DNA from: Methylobacterium phyllostachyos
GTDB taxonomy: Bacteria > Pseudomonadota > Alphaproteobacteria > Rhizobiales > Beijerinckiaceae
Direction of reading: 5' to 3'
DNA length: 64,000 nucleotides
Assembly (NCBI RefSeq): GCF_900103445.1
Contig: NZ_FNHS01000012.1
Span: 84,393 to 148,392 of the forward strand
Shown in pieces: positions 53,662 through 63,229 of the stretch. The number at the start of each line of letters is the position of its first letter. Position 1 is the first letter of the stretch. Below the pieces are notes generated by a model. That model was given only the letters and a program-made list of their open reading frames with translations. It was not told the DNA's origin and made no database searches. The position numbers and the translations under genes were made by a program.

Positions 53662-55571
53662 CGGGGCGCCCCGGTCTTGGCCGCGAGCGCCTTGTCGTAC
53701 CACCACGTCGTCGGGAAGCCGGAGCTGGCATAGAGCGGCAGGATCGCCGGGTGGTTGAAGCGGTTCCAGCGCAGCGTCCGCTGCTGGTTGGAGGACCATT
53801 GCGGCACGACGTAATCGTGGGCGAGCAACACCCGGTCGAGCGCCCGGGTCGCGGCGATCACGGTCGGCCGGTCCTTCGCGAAGATCACCTTCTCGATCAG
53901 CGCGTCGATGCCGGGATCCTTGATGCCGATCAGGTTGCGCGAGCCGGGACTGTCGGCCGCCTTCGAGCCCCAGTACTCGCGCTGCTCGTTGCCGGGTGAG
54001 AGCGACTCGCCCCAGTTCGTCGTGGTGATGTCGAAATCGAAGTTGCGGATCCGGTTCTGGTACTGCGCGGGGTCGATCACCCGCAGGGTCGCGTCGATCC
54101 CGATCAGCTTCAGCGACGCCGAGAACGGCAGGATCACCCGCTCGAAGGTGTTCTGGAATTCCAGGAACTCGACGGTCAGCGGCTCGCCGGTGGCCTTGTT
54201 GACCATCTTGCCGCCGCGCAGCTCGTAGCCCGCCTCGCGCAGCAGGCCGACCGCTTCGCGCAGGTTCTTGCGCACCGCCTCGGGGCTGTCGTTCACCGGG
54301 TTGGTGTAGGGCGTTGTGAAGACCGAAGCCGGGATCTTGTCCTTCACGCTCTCGAGGATCGCCTTCTCGTCGCCTTCCGGCAGGCCCGAGGAGGCCAGTT
54401 CCGAGCCGAAGAAGTAGGAGTTGATCCGGTTGTAGAGCCCGTAGAACAGGGCCTTGTTCATCTCCTCGTAGTTCATCGCGAGGTTGAAGGCCCGGCGCAC
54501 GCGCGGATCCTTGAACTTGTCCTTGCGGGTATTGAACGCGAAGGCCTGCATGAGGCCCATGCCGCGGTCGGGGAAGGCCTCCTTGATCAGGCGCCCTTCC
54601 TTCACGGCCGGGAAGTCGTCGTAGGCGGTCGCCCAGTTCCGGGCGATGTTCTCGGCGCGGAAATCGTAGAGGTCGCCCTTCAGCGCCTCGACCAGCACGG
54701 TGCCGTCGCGAAAATATTCGTAGCGCTCGGTGTCGAAGTTGTAATGCCCGGCATTGGCCGGAAGGTCCTTGCCCCAGTAGTCGGGCGCGCGCTCGTAGGT
54801 GGCGCTGCGGCCGGGATCGAACTTCGCCAGCCGGTAGGGGCCGGAGCCGAGCGGCGGCTCGAGCGTCGTCTCCGTGGGATTGCGCGGCTTGCCGTTGGAA
54901 TCCTTGGCCATCCACCAGTGCTTGGGCAGGATGCGCAACTGTCCGATCACCTGCGGCAGTTCGCGGTTGCCTGTCTCCGAGAAGGTGAAGGTCACCTCGT
55001 GCGGCCCGGTCGCCTCGGCTTTGGCGACCGTATGGTAGTAGGCGGCGTAGAACGGGCTGTTGGCCTTCAGGATGTCGAAGGACCAGACCACGTCTTCGGG
55101 GGTGATCGGCTTGCCGTCGTGCCAGCGGGCGTTCTCGCGCAGCCGGTAGGAGACCGAGCCGAGATCGGGGGCGACCCGCACCGCCTCGGCGATCAGGCCG
55201 TAGGAGGTGAACGGCTCGTCGGAGGATTGGGTCATCAGCGGATCGTAGATCTGCTGGATGCCGTTCTCGAGATCGCCCTTGAGGCCGGACACGATGATGT
55301 TGAAGTTGTCGAACCCGCCCTGGGCGCCGAGGCGCACCATCCCGCCCTTGGGTGCGGCCGGGTCGGCATAGTCGAAATGCTTGAAGTCGGGGCCGTATTT
55401 CGGCTGGCCCATCAGCGTGAGCGCATGGACCCACTGGCCGGTGGCGGCGGGCATCGTCGGCGGATCGGACGGCATCGCGGCCGGTTCCTGCGCCTGGGCC
55501 GGGGCGAGATGCAGCCCGACGAGGAGGAGTGTCGCGGCGAGGAGGCGTCCGGTCACGGTCTGCGCTGTCAC
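53658..55571 (-). CDS. Extracellular solute-binding protein, family 5 (first of a tandem pair)
   Basis: The 637-residue protein starts with a signal peptide (GRLLAATLLLVGLHLAPAQA) and has the family-5 features of YejA: FKHFDYADPAAPKGGMVRLG, LGSGPYRLAKFDPGRSATYE and FKDPRVRRAFNLAMNYEEMN. GTG at 55571 has GGAGA ten bases upstream; an in-frame GTG at 55610 is an alternative. It is the first gene of the operon SBP-SBP-yejB and would deliver peptides to the permease. The ligand is unknown. Confidence 0.9.
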   Translation of the reverse strand: MTAQTVTGRLLAATLLLVGLHLAPAQAQEPAAMPSDPPTMPAATGQWVHALTLMGQPKYGPDFKHFDYADPAAPKGGMVRLGAQGGFDNFNIIVSGLKGDLENGIQQIYDPLMTQSSDEPFTSYGLIAEAVRVAPDLGSVSYRLRENARWHDGKPITPEDVVWSFDILKANSPFYAAYYHTVAKAEATGPHEVTFTFSETGNRELPQVIGQLRILPKHWWMAKDSNGKPRNPTETTLEPPLGSGPYRLAKFDPGRSATYERAPDYWGKDLPANAGHYNFDTERYEYFRDGTVLVEALKGDLYDFRAENIARNWATAYDDFPAVKEGRLIKEAFPDRGMGLMQAFAFNTRKDKFKDPRVRRAFNLAMNYEEMNKALFYGLYNRINSYFFGSELASSGLPEGDEKAILESVKDKIPASVFTTPYTNPVNDSPEAVRKNLREAVGLLREAGYELRGGKMVNKATGEPLTVEFLEFQNTFERVILPFSASLKLIGIDATLRVIDPAQYQNRIRNFDFDITTTNWGESLSPGNEQREYWGSKAADSPGSRNLIGIKDPGIDALIEKVIFAKDRPTVIAATRALDRVLLAHDYVVPQWSSNQQRTLRWNRFNHPAILPLYASSGFPTTWWYDKALAAKTGAPR

Positions 55572-55699
55572 GGGCAGGCTGTCTCCGTAGTAGGGATCCG
55601 CGCGGGGCACGGATGATCACCGAGGCTCATAGGCTGGGGAAGCCACGCCCGTCGAGCGCGCTTGCGCACGGGCCGCCTTGCAGGACAAGGCGCGGGTTT

Positions 55700-55891
55700 T
55701 CCCTCCCCCCTCTGCGGGGGAGGGTGGCCCCCGAAGGGGGTCGGGAGAGGGGAGCGACGGTGCAGAATCGGGCACTGCCCGTCATGACGGTCGCGCCTTT
55801 TCCTGAACCCGGGTTCCCCCCTTGCGGGACTTCGTCCCGACCCGACCCCTGCTGACGCAGGGGCCACCCTCCCCCGCAGAGGGGGGAGGGG
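55700..55891. repeat. Composite inverted repeat, copy 3
   Basis: This copy runs CCCTCCCCCC..GGGGGAGGGTGG, then GGGAGCGACGGTGCAGAAT, a 50-base centre, GAACCCGGGTTCCCC, and CCACCCTCCCCC..GGGGGGAGGGG. It has the same polarity as copy 2. It fills most of the 339 bases between the solute-binding gene and the GATase-like gene; the rest holds nothing I can name except the first gene's promoter. Confidence 0.85.
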
Positions 55892-55910
55892 AGCACGCGC
55901 ATAAAATGTT

Positions 55911-57995
55911 TCACGCGGCCCGGCCCCGCCGGCCCTCCACCAGCCACATCGCCAGCAAGGCAGCGGCCAGGGCCGCAAGCGCCGCGAGGCCCAGCGCCAG
56001 CGGATAGACCTCGACCCCGCGGATATTGGCGCTGTCGCTCGGCCGGAAGCCGATCCAGTCCGCGCCCGAGAGCCGCCCACCGCGCACCACCGCCAGCCGC
56101 GGCACGTCGATGGCGCCCCCCGACCCGGTGACCCGGCGGATCGAGCCGCCCGACCCATCCGCCACCGCCTTCAGCCGCTCGGTGTCGCTGAACACGTCGG
56201 CGAGCTCGCGCGGATTGGCCGGGCCGACACTCACGAAGGCCACCAAGTTGCCGGAGCGCAGCGTGTGCAGCCCGAGGCTCTCGGCGTCGAAGGTGGCGGT
56301 GAAGAGGCCCGGCTCCTGGGGCTTCAGCGTCAGCGTCGTTACCTTGCCGGTCGGCCCGGTGACGGTGACCGGTTCGGCCTGATCCGCCATGGTCTGGCGC
56401 TCCACCCGGATCTCCCGGCCGCGGCCGGTGGTCTGGGCGCGCAGGGCCTCCTCTTCGAGGGCCGGCTCCTTCATCAGCCAGTGGCCGAGGCGGCGCAGCA
56501 GGTCGAGATAGGGGCCGCCTTCTTGGTAGCCCCGCGCCCAGAGCCAGGCTTGGTCCGACAGGAGCAGGGCGACGCGGCCCTTGTCCTCGCGGGACAGGGC
56601 GAGCAACGGCAACCCCTCGGCTCCCGACAGGATCGGCTGGATCCCGGGCCGGGTCCGGGCCTCGACGATACGCAGCCAGTCGCCCCAGGCGGGCGGGTTC
56701 GCGTCGGAGCCCGGCAGGGCGCGGGTCACCGGGTGGCGCTGGCCGACCTGGGTCGGCGTCGCCTTATAGGGTTTTTCCACCACCCGCCCGTCCGGGTCGC
56801 CGGGCAGGATGCCGGCGAGCCGAGTGCGGGCCAAGCTCGCCGGGCCGGCGAATTCGGGGCCGGCGGCGATCAGCAGGGCGCCGCCCTCGCGGACGTAGCG
56901 GGCGATATTGTCAAAATAGGCCTGCGGCAGCACGCTCTGGTTGGCGTAGCGGTCGAAGATGATCAGGTCGAAGTCCTTGATCTTCTGGACGAACAGCTCG
57001 CGCGTCGGGAAGGCGATCAGGGAGAGTTCCGAGATCGGCGTGCCGTCCTGCTTCTCGGGCGGGCGCAGGATGGTGAAGTGGACGAGATCGACGTTGGCGT
57101 CAGACTTCAGCAGGTTGCGCCATGTGCGCTCGCCCTGGTGGGGCTCGCCGGAGACCAGCAGCACGCGCAGCTTCTCGCGGATGCCCTCGATCGGCAGCAC
57201 GGCCCGGTTGTTGACGTTGGTCAGCTCGCCCGGCAGCCCCTCGACCTCGATCTCGACCACATTCGGGCCGCCATGCTCGATCCGCAGGTTGAGCGCGAAC
57301 GGCTTGTCGGTGGCGACGTCCCTACGGCCGATCTCCTCGCCGTCGCGGCGCACGGTGACGACCGCGTGGCCGGTGCCGCCCCGCTCCATCACCTCGGCCC
57401 GGATCGTCAGGTCCTTGCCGACGATGCCGAAGCGGGGGGCTTCCAGCAGCTTGATCTGCCGGTCGCGCTCGTCGGGATGGCCGGTGACGAGGACGTGAAG
57501 CGGCGCCTTGATGCCGAGCTGGGCCATCGCGGACGGAATGTCGTGAACCACGCCGTCGGTGAGCATCACGATCCCGGCGAGCCGCTCCGGCGGCACGTCG
57601 GCCAGCGCCTGGCCCAACGCGGTGAACAGCTTGGTGCCATCGTCGCCGTCCTTGGCGTCGGGCACGTCGATGAAGCGGGTCTCGATGTTGGCCAGGGCCC
57701 CGAAGCGGCGCTGCAGCTCGGCGCGGACGGCGTCGGTCATCTGCGGCCGGTCGCCGAGCTGCTGCGAGCCCGAGCGGTCGACCACGATGGCCGCAATGTC
57801 CTTCACGGGCTCGCGGTCCTCGTGGACCAGGGCCGGGTTGGTCAGCGCAGCCAGCACCAGGGCGAGGACGAGGACGCGCAGCCACGCGGTCCGGCCCCGG
57901 GCCAGCACCGCGAACACCGCCAGCACGGCGACGATCACGCCCAGAACGGCGATGGCCGGCCAGGGGAGGAGGGGGGTGAAGCTGAGGCTCAGCAT
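55911..57995 (-). CDS. Membrane protein with a class I glutamine amidotransferase-like domain
   Basis: The 694-residue protein has two N-terminal membrane helices (PAIAVLGVIVAVLAVFAVLA, then VLVLALVLAALTNPA), a von Willebrand-like region (IAAIVVDRSGSQQLG, VMLTDGVVHDIPSA), an Ig-like middle and a GATase1-like domain (DFDLIIFDRYANQ, GGALLIAAGPEF). It ends with a further helix (LALGLAALAALAAALLAMWL). The catalytic Cys of true GATases is absent from the GGALLIAAGPEF turn. It is the last gene of a MoxR/DUF58/BatA-type operon. The role is unknown. Confidence 0.8.
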   Translation of the reverse strand: MLSLSFTPLLPWPAIAVLGVIVAVLAVFAVLARGRTAWLRVLVLALVLAALTNPALVHEDREPVKDIAAIVVDRSGSQQLGDRPQMTDAVRAELQRRFGALANIETRFIDVPDAKDGDDGTKLFTALGQALADVPPERLAGIVMLTDGVVHDIPSAMAQLGIKAPLHVLVTGHPDERDRQIKLLEAPRFGIVGKDLTIRAEVMERGGTGHAVVTVRRDGEEIGRRDVATDKPFALNLRIEHGGPNVVEIEVEGLPGELTNVNNRAVLPIEGIREKLRVLLVSGEPHQGERTWRNLLKSDANVDLVHFTILRPPEKQDGTPISELSLIAFPTRELFVQKIKDFDLIIFDRYANQSVLPQAYFDNIARYVREGGALLIAAGPEFAGPASLARTRLAGILPGDPDGRVVEKPYKATPTQVGQRHPVTRALPGSDANPPAWGDWLRIVEARTRPGIQPILSGAEGLPLLALSREDKGRVALLLSDQAWLWARGYQEGGPYLDLLRRLGHWLMKEPALEEEALRAQTTGRGREIRVERQTMADQAEPVTVTGPTGKVTTLTLKPQEPGLFTATFDAESLGLHTLRSGNLVAFVSVGPANPRELADVFSDTERLKAVADGSGGSIRRVTGSGGAIDVPRLAVVRGGRLSGADWIGFRPSDSANIRGVEVYPLALGLAALAALAAALLAMWLVEGRRGRAA

Positions 57996-58029
57996 GGGGC
58001 AGAGCGCTCCAGATCCGTGATGCGGCGTC

Positions 58030-58205
58030 TCCCTCCCCCCTCTGCGGGGGAGGGTGGCCCCTGCGTTAGCAGGGGTCGGGAGAGGGGAGCGACGTTTTCA
58101 GAGAGGGCGCGGCCGGCATGGAGGACTCTGTCCTGTCCTGCACCGTCGCTCCCCTCTCCCCCCCTGCTGCGCAGGGTACCCTCCCCCGCAGAGGGGGGAG
58201 GGGGA
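58030..58205. repeat. Composite inverted repeat, copy 4
   Basis: CCCTCCCCCC..GGGGGAGGGTGG and AGGGGTCGGGAGAGGGG on the left are mirrored by CCCCTCTCCC and CCCTCCCCCGC..GGGGGGAGGGG on the right. The CTGCACCGTCGCTCCCC core is on the right, as in copy 1. It fills the 241-base gap between the GATase-like and DUF4159 genes. Confidence 0.85.
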
Positions 58206-58236
58206 GCGGCGTTGCGCAGGTCGTCACGAAAAACAA

Positions 58237-61062
58237 TCACTGCCCCAGCCGCTCCAGCAGCGCGGGCACGTGCACCTGATCCGCCTTGTAGTTGCCGGTG
58301 AGCGTGTACATCACGATGTTGACGCCCCCGCGGAACGCCATCTCGCGCTGGCGCTGGTCGCCGCCCACCACGGGATAGAGCGGCTCGCCGCCCCGGCCCA
58401 CCGCCCAGGCAGCGGCGAGGTCGTTGCCGGTGATGATGATCGGGCTGACCCCGTCGCCAGCCCGGGCCGGGCGGCGTTCGGCGCCCTCGGCGGCTGGCGG
58501 CAGGGCCTCGACCCAGGTCTGGCCGGTGGCGTAGCGGCCCGGAAAACTGTCCACGAGGTAGAACGCCTTGGTGAGCACGTGGTCGAGCGGTACCGGCTCC
58601 AGCTCCGGCACTTCGAGTGTCGCCAGCATGGTGCGCAGATACGCGGCCTCCGGGGTCGGCGGGCCGCCCGGCCGGGCGGTCAGCGCGTCGCGGGTGTCGA
58701 ACAGTACGGTTCCGCCGTTGCGCATGAACGCGTCGATCTTGCGGATCGCGGTCTCGGAGGGCTGCGGCCGGTTCGGCGCGATCGGCCAATAGATCAGCGG
58801 GTAGAAGGCCAGCTCGTCCTTGGCGGGGTCGATGCCGGCGGGCTCGCCCGGCTCGAGGGCCGTGCGGGAGGCGAGCATCTGGGTCAGGCCGGTCAGGCCG
58901 GTGCGGCTCGCCTCGTCGACGGCGGCGTCCCCCGTGATCACGTAGGCGAGCCGCGTGACCAGAGCGGATTCGAAACCGTTCGGCCGATTGACCGGCGGCT
59001 GTGCCTCCTCGGCGCGGACGGGCAAGGCCGGCAGGGACGCCAGCAGGCCGAGACCCACGAGCGCCAGCACCGCCGGCCGGCCACGCAGGCGAGCCACGAG
59101 GCCGCCGCGGCGCAGGAAGCCGCCGAGCCACAGGCCCGCTAAGGTGTCGAGGGCCAGCAGCAGCAGCGCCAGGGTGAACAGGCTCGGGCGCAGGTCGACG
59201 GTCTCGGCCCCGGCGAGCGAGCCGAATCGGGCGCCATCGAGGGCCGCGAGGTCGAGGGACTTCAGCCGATCGTCGGGCTTGAGGGCGTTCACGCTGATGC
59301 CTCCGTCCGGCGGGCCGTAGAAGCCCGGCGGGTGCTCCAGGGTCGCCCGGTCGGCGTAATCGGCCGACACCGCCGTGGCCGAGGCCGGGGGTGAGCCGAG
59401 CGCCCCGAACCCGTCCAGCGTCACCCGCGGGGCGAGCACCGGGGCTGCCGCCCGTGGGGTTTCGCCCTGGACCGGGGCCGAGGCGCCGGCCAGTGCCACG
59501 ACGCGTCGGAGCATGTCGATGAACAATCCGGAGAGCGGCAGGTTCGACCACGTCGTGTCGGCGGTGACGTGGAACAGCACGATCGTGCCCAGGCCGCGCT
59601 TCTGGGCGGTGACGATCGGCGTGCCGTCCTGAAGGGAGGCCCAGGTCCGGTTCGGCAGGTCGCCGTCCGGCTCGGCCAGGATCTGGCGGCGCACGCCGAT
59701 ATCGGCCGGCGGCTTCAGGCCGGCAAAGGGGCTCTCGGGCGGGAAGGGCGCCAGCGTCTTCGGGCTGTCCCAGGAGAGCGTGCCGCCCAGCGTCCGGCCG
59801 CCCCGGCGCAGCCGCACCGGGACCAGCGAATCGTTGCCGGCGGCGAGCCGCGGGCCGGCGAAGCGCAGCAGCATCCCGCCATCCTTCACGAAACTCTCGA
59901 TCCGGGCGGTGGTCTTCTCATCGAGCGCGCCGACATCGGCCAGCACGAGGACCGAGACCTGATTGTCGAGGAGCTGGTTGATCGATTCCGCGATCCCCTT
60001 GGCGCCGCGGGGCTCCTGCACGTCCGCGAAGGGCTGCAGCGCCCGGGACAGGTAGTAGGTCGGCGCCAGCAGGGGCTGGGCCTGATCGAGGGTGCCGCCG
60101 AAGACGAGGCCGACCCGGCGCCGCTTGCCGCGCTCGTCCTGCAGCACCACGGCCCCGGCCGAGCGCTCGCCCGCGATCTCCAGGCGGCTGATGCTGTTGC
60201 GCAGCTCCACCGGCAGCTCGAAGGTGGCCTCCGCCTCCGTGGCATCGGCCGCAAAGGTGAAGTCGCGCTCGGCGAGCGGCAGGCCCTTCTGGTCGAGCGC
60301 CCGGATCACGCCGGAATCGCGCCCATTGGGGACCGCCCGCAGGGCGTGGGTGACGAGCTTGCCGGCATTCTCGGTGGCGGTGAGCGCCAGGGCCGGCGGC
60401 CGGTCGGCGCGCAGCACGGTCAGCGCCGCGCCCTTGTCGCCGGCGAGATCGGCGAGCCCCTTGGCAAAGCGCGTGTCCTCCGCCCCGGCGACGCCGTCGC
60501 TGATCCAGACGAGGCCGGCGCCGCGATTCTTGTCGAGGAAGGTCTCGATCGCAGCGAGATGTGCGTCGCGGGCGGGCAGGATCGGGCGGGGGGCGAGGGC
60601 GCGCAGGCGCTCCAGGGCGGCGGCGGGCGTCTTCGCCTCAAGGGCCGCCGGGGCATCGGCGAGGCCGATCACCGCGACCGGACGCCCGTCGCGGGCGGCG
60701 CCCTCCACGGCGTCGGTGGCGACGCGCAGGCGGTCGCGCCAGTCGTGGGCGGCGGGGAAGCCGTTGTCGAGGAGCACGAGGAGCGCGCTGCGGCCGCCCC
60801 CAGCCCCGACACCCCCGGCGTTCCAGACGGGACCCGCCACCGCCAGGATCAGGGCGGCGGCGATCAGCAGCCGGAGGATCAGCAGCCAGGGCGGCGTGCG
60901 CGCCGGGGTCTGCCGCTGCGGGATCAGGTCGGCGACGAGCTTGAGCGGCGGGAAGTTGATCCGGCGCGGGCGCGGTGGGGTCACCCGCAGCAGGAACCAC
61001 AGGGCCGGCAGGCCGATCAGGGCGGCGAGCGCCAGCGGGGCGGCGAAGGTCAGACCCAGCAT
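58237..61062 (-). CDS. BatA-type membrane protein with DUF4159 domain
   Basis: The 941-residue protein opens with the double-anchor BatA signature (LGLTFAAPLALAALIGLPAL, then WFLLRVTPPRPRRINFPPLK), followed by a second membrane helix, a von Willebrand-like domain (ALLVLLDNGFPAAHDWRD, LVWISDGVAGAEDT) and an internal helix pair near residue 640. The C-terminal 210 residues form a DUF4159 domain (FESALVTRLAYVITGD, LDHVLTKAFYLVDSFPGRY). It is third in moxR-DUF58-batA-GATase. Such operons are thought to help fold or assemble envelope or enzyme complexes; the actual client is unknown. Confidence 0.85.
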   Translation of the reverse strand: MLGLTFAAPLALAALIGLPALWFLLRVTPPRPRRINFPPLKLVADLIPQRQTPARTPPWLLILRLLIAAALILAVAGPVWNAGGVGAGGGRSALLVLLDNGFPAAHDWRDRLRVATDAVEGAARDGRPVAVIGLADAPAALEAKTPAAALERLRALAPRPILPARDAHLAAIETFLDKNRGAGLVWISDGVAGAEDTRFAKGLADLAGDKGAALTVLRADRPPALALTATENAGKLVTHALRAVPNGRDSGVIRALDQKGLPLAERDFTFAADATEAEATFELPVELRNSISRLEIAGERSAGAVVLQDERGKRRRVGLVFGGTLDQAQPLLAPTYYLSRALQPFADVQEPRGAKGIAESINQLLDNQVSVLVLADVGALDEKTTARIESFVKDGGMLLRFAGPRLAAGNDSLVPVRLRRGGRTLGGTLSWDSPKTLAPFPPESPFAGLKPPADIGVRRQILAEPDGDLPNRTWASLQDGTPIVTAQKRGLGTIVLFHVTADTTWSNLPLSGLFIDMLRRVVALAGASAPVQGETPRAAAPVLAPRVTLDGFGALGSPPASATAVSADYADRATLEHPPGFYGPPDGGISVNALKPDDRLKSLDLAALDGARFGSLAGAETVDLRPSLFTLALLLLALDTLAGLWLGGFLRRGGLVARLRGRPAVLALVGLGLLASLPALPVRAEEAQPPVNRPNGFESALVTRLAYVITGDAAVDEASRTGLTGLTQMLASRTALEPGEPAGIDPAKDELAFYPLIYWPIAPNRPQPSETAIRKIDAFMRNGGTVLFDTRDALTARPGGPPTPEAAYLRTMLATLEVPELEPVPLDHVLTKAFYLVDSFPGRYATGQTWVEALPPAAEGAERRPARAGDGVSPIIITGNDLAAAWAVGRGGEPLYPVVGGDQRQREMAFRGGVNIVMYTLTGNYKADQVHVPALLERLGQ

Positions 61063-61069
61063 GGCGGCC

Positions 61070-61981
61070 TCACTCCGTGCCGCGGGCGGCGATCAGCGTG
61101 GCGAGCCGCAGGGCCGCCTCGCTCGCCGGCCGGTCCGTGCGGTGGATCGTCAGCGTCCAGCCCTGGCCGCGGGTGATGGCGGCGAGCGCGGCCCGGTGCT
61201 CGGCGATCCGGACGCGGTAGCGCGTGCCCCAGGCGTCGGAATCGCCGATATCGAGGCTCAGGCTGCCCTCCAGATCGTGCAGAACGGCCTGACCGGTGAA
61301 CGGAAACGTCTCCTCGATCGGATCCACCACCATCAGCAGGTGGCCGCGGCTGCCGCGGCCGGCGAGGCTCTGCACAGTGGCCGCGATCCGATCGGGTGCG
61401 GTGAGGAAATCGCCGATCAGCACCACCTCGTCGAACCGGGCGGGGCTCGCCTGCGGCGGCAGGTCCTGGCTCAGCCCGGCCGTGTCGGCGACCAGCGCAT
61501 GCGCCAGCCGCTCGACGATCCCGCGCGAGGCGCTCGCCCGGGTCAGCCCGAGGAGACCGACCCGCTCGCCGCCCTCCACGAAGGCGTCGGCCAGGGCCAG
61601 ACCGAGGATCAGCGCGCGCTCGACCTTCGGCGCGGAGGCGAGGTCCGAGGAAAAGCCCATAGAGGCCGAGCGGTCCATCCAGAGCCAGATGTTGTGGGCG
61701 GCCTCCCATTCGCGCTCGCGGACGTAGAGCCGGTCGTCCCGGGCCGAGCGGCGCCAATCGACCCGCGCTGCGGCCTCGCCGGTCACGAAGGGGCGGAATT
61801 GCCAGAAACTCTCGCCCGGCCCGGCCCGGCGGCGGCCGTGGAGGCCGTGGGCCAGCAGACTGGACACGCGCCGCGCTTCCAGCACGAGGCGAGGCATCTT
61901 GTCGGAGAGGGCGGTCGCGCCCTCGCTCTCGCGCCGGCCGGGGGTGCGCCTGCCCGTATCGAGGGCGTGTGTCCCGACCAA
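61070..61981 (-). CDS. DUF58 domain-containing protein
   Basis: The 303-residue protein carries the DUF58 signature: GLHGRRRAGPGESFWQFRPF near residue 47, then AARVDWRRSARDDRLYVRER and a von Willebrand-like Asp-x-Ser-x-Ser in LWMDRSASMGF. The frame starts at TTG (61981), just after the moxR stop; a later ATG at 61897 would cut into the family-conserved part. It probably binds metal and acts with MoxR in a chaperone-like complex. Confidence 0.87.
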   Translation of the reverse strand: MVGTHALDTGRRTPGRRESEGATALSDKMPRLVLEARRVSSLLAHGLHGRRRAGPGESFWQFRPFVTGEAAARVDWRRSARDDRLYVREREWEAAHNIWLWMDRSASMGFSSDLASAPKVERALILGLALADAFVEGGERVGLLGLTRASASRGIVERLAHALVADTAGLSQDLPPQASPARFDEVVLIGDFLTAPDRIAATVQSLAGRGSRGHLLMVVDPIEETFPFTGQAVLHDLEGSLSLDIGDSDAWGTRYRVRIAEHRAALAAITRGQGWTLTIHRTDRPASEAALRLATLIAARGTE

Positions 61982-61983
61982 AG

Positions 61984-62988
<1,005 letters not shown>

Positions 62989-63229
62989 GCCGCTATCCAT
63001 CTCCTGCTTGCGCCTCCGGAAAGGCCCGCCGGTCAATCCCGTCAGTGTGGGGCTGATGATACCGGGCTGGCAAGGTCGGGATCGCCGCACGCCGTCGGGC
63101 GGCGGGTTCGGGCGGGGGCCCAGGTCGTGTGGCCGGGGGCGTTACGATCGTCTGGAGGACGCTTCCCGCGTCGGGGCACGGGGAACGGTCGTGCCGCTTG
63201 CCGCTTCTCCCGCAGGAGGTACGGGCAGG

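Noticed and set aside
55904-55920. TGTTTCACG-containing half of a possible second parS
   Set aside because: Only the left half matches (TGTTTCACGCGGCCC); the right half of the palindrome is absent.
27591-58205. G/C-tract repeats considered as a CRISPR array
   Set aside because: Copies are far apart, inverted within themselves and lack equal-length unique spacers; there are no cas genes.
56265-58301. Long plus-strand frame of about 680 residues opposite the GATase-like gene
   Set aside because: Its composition is typical of an antisense frame in 70% G+C DNA, and it runs into the composite repeat; the minus-strand gene is real.
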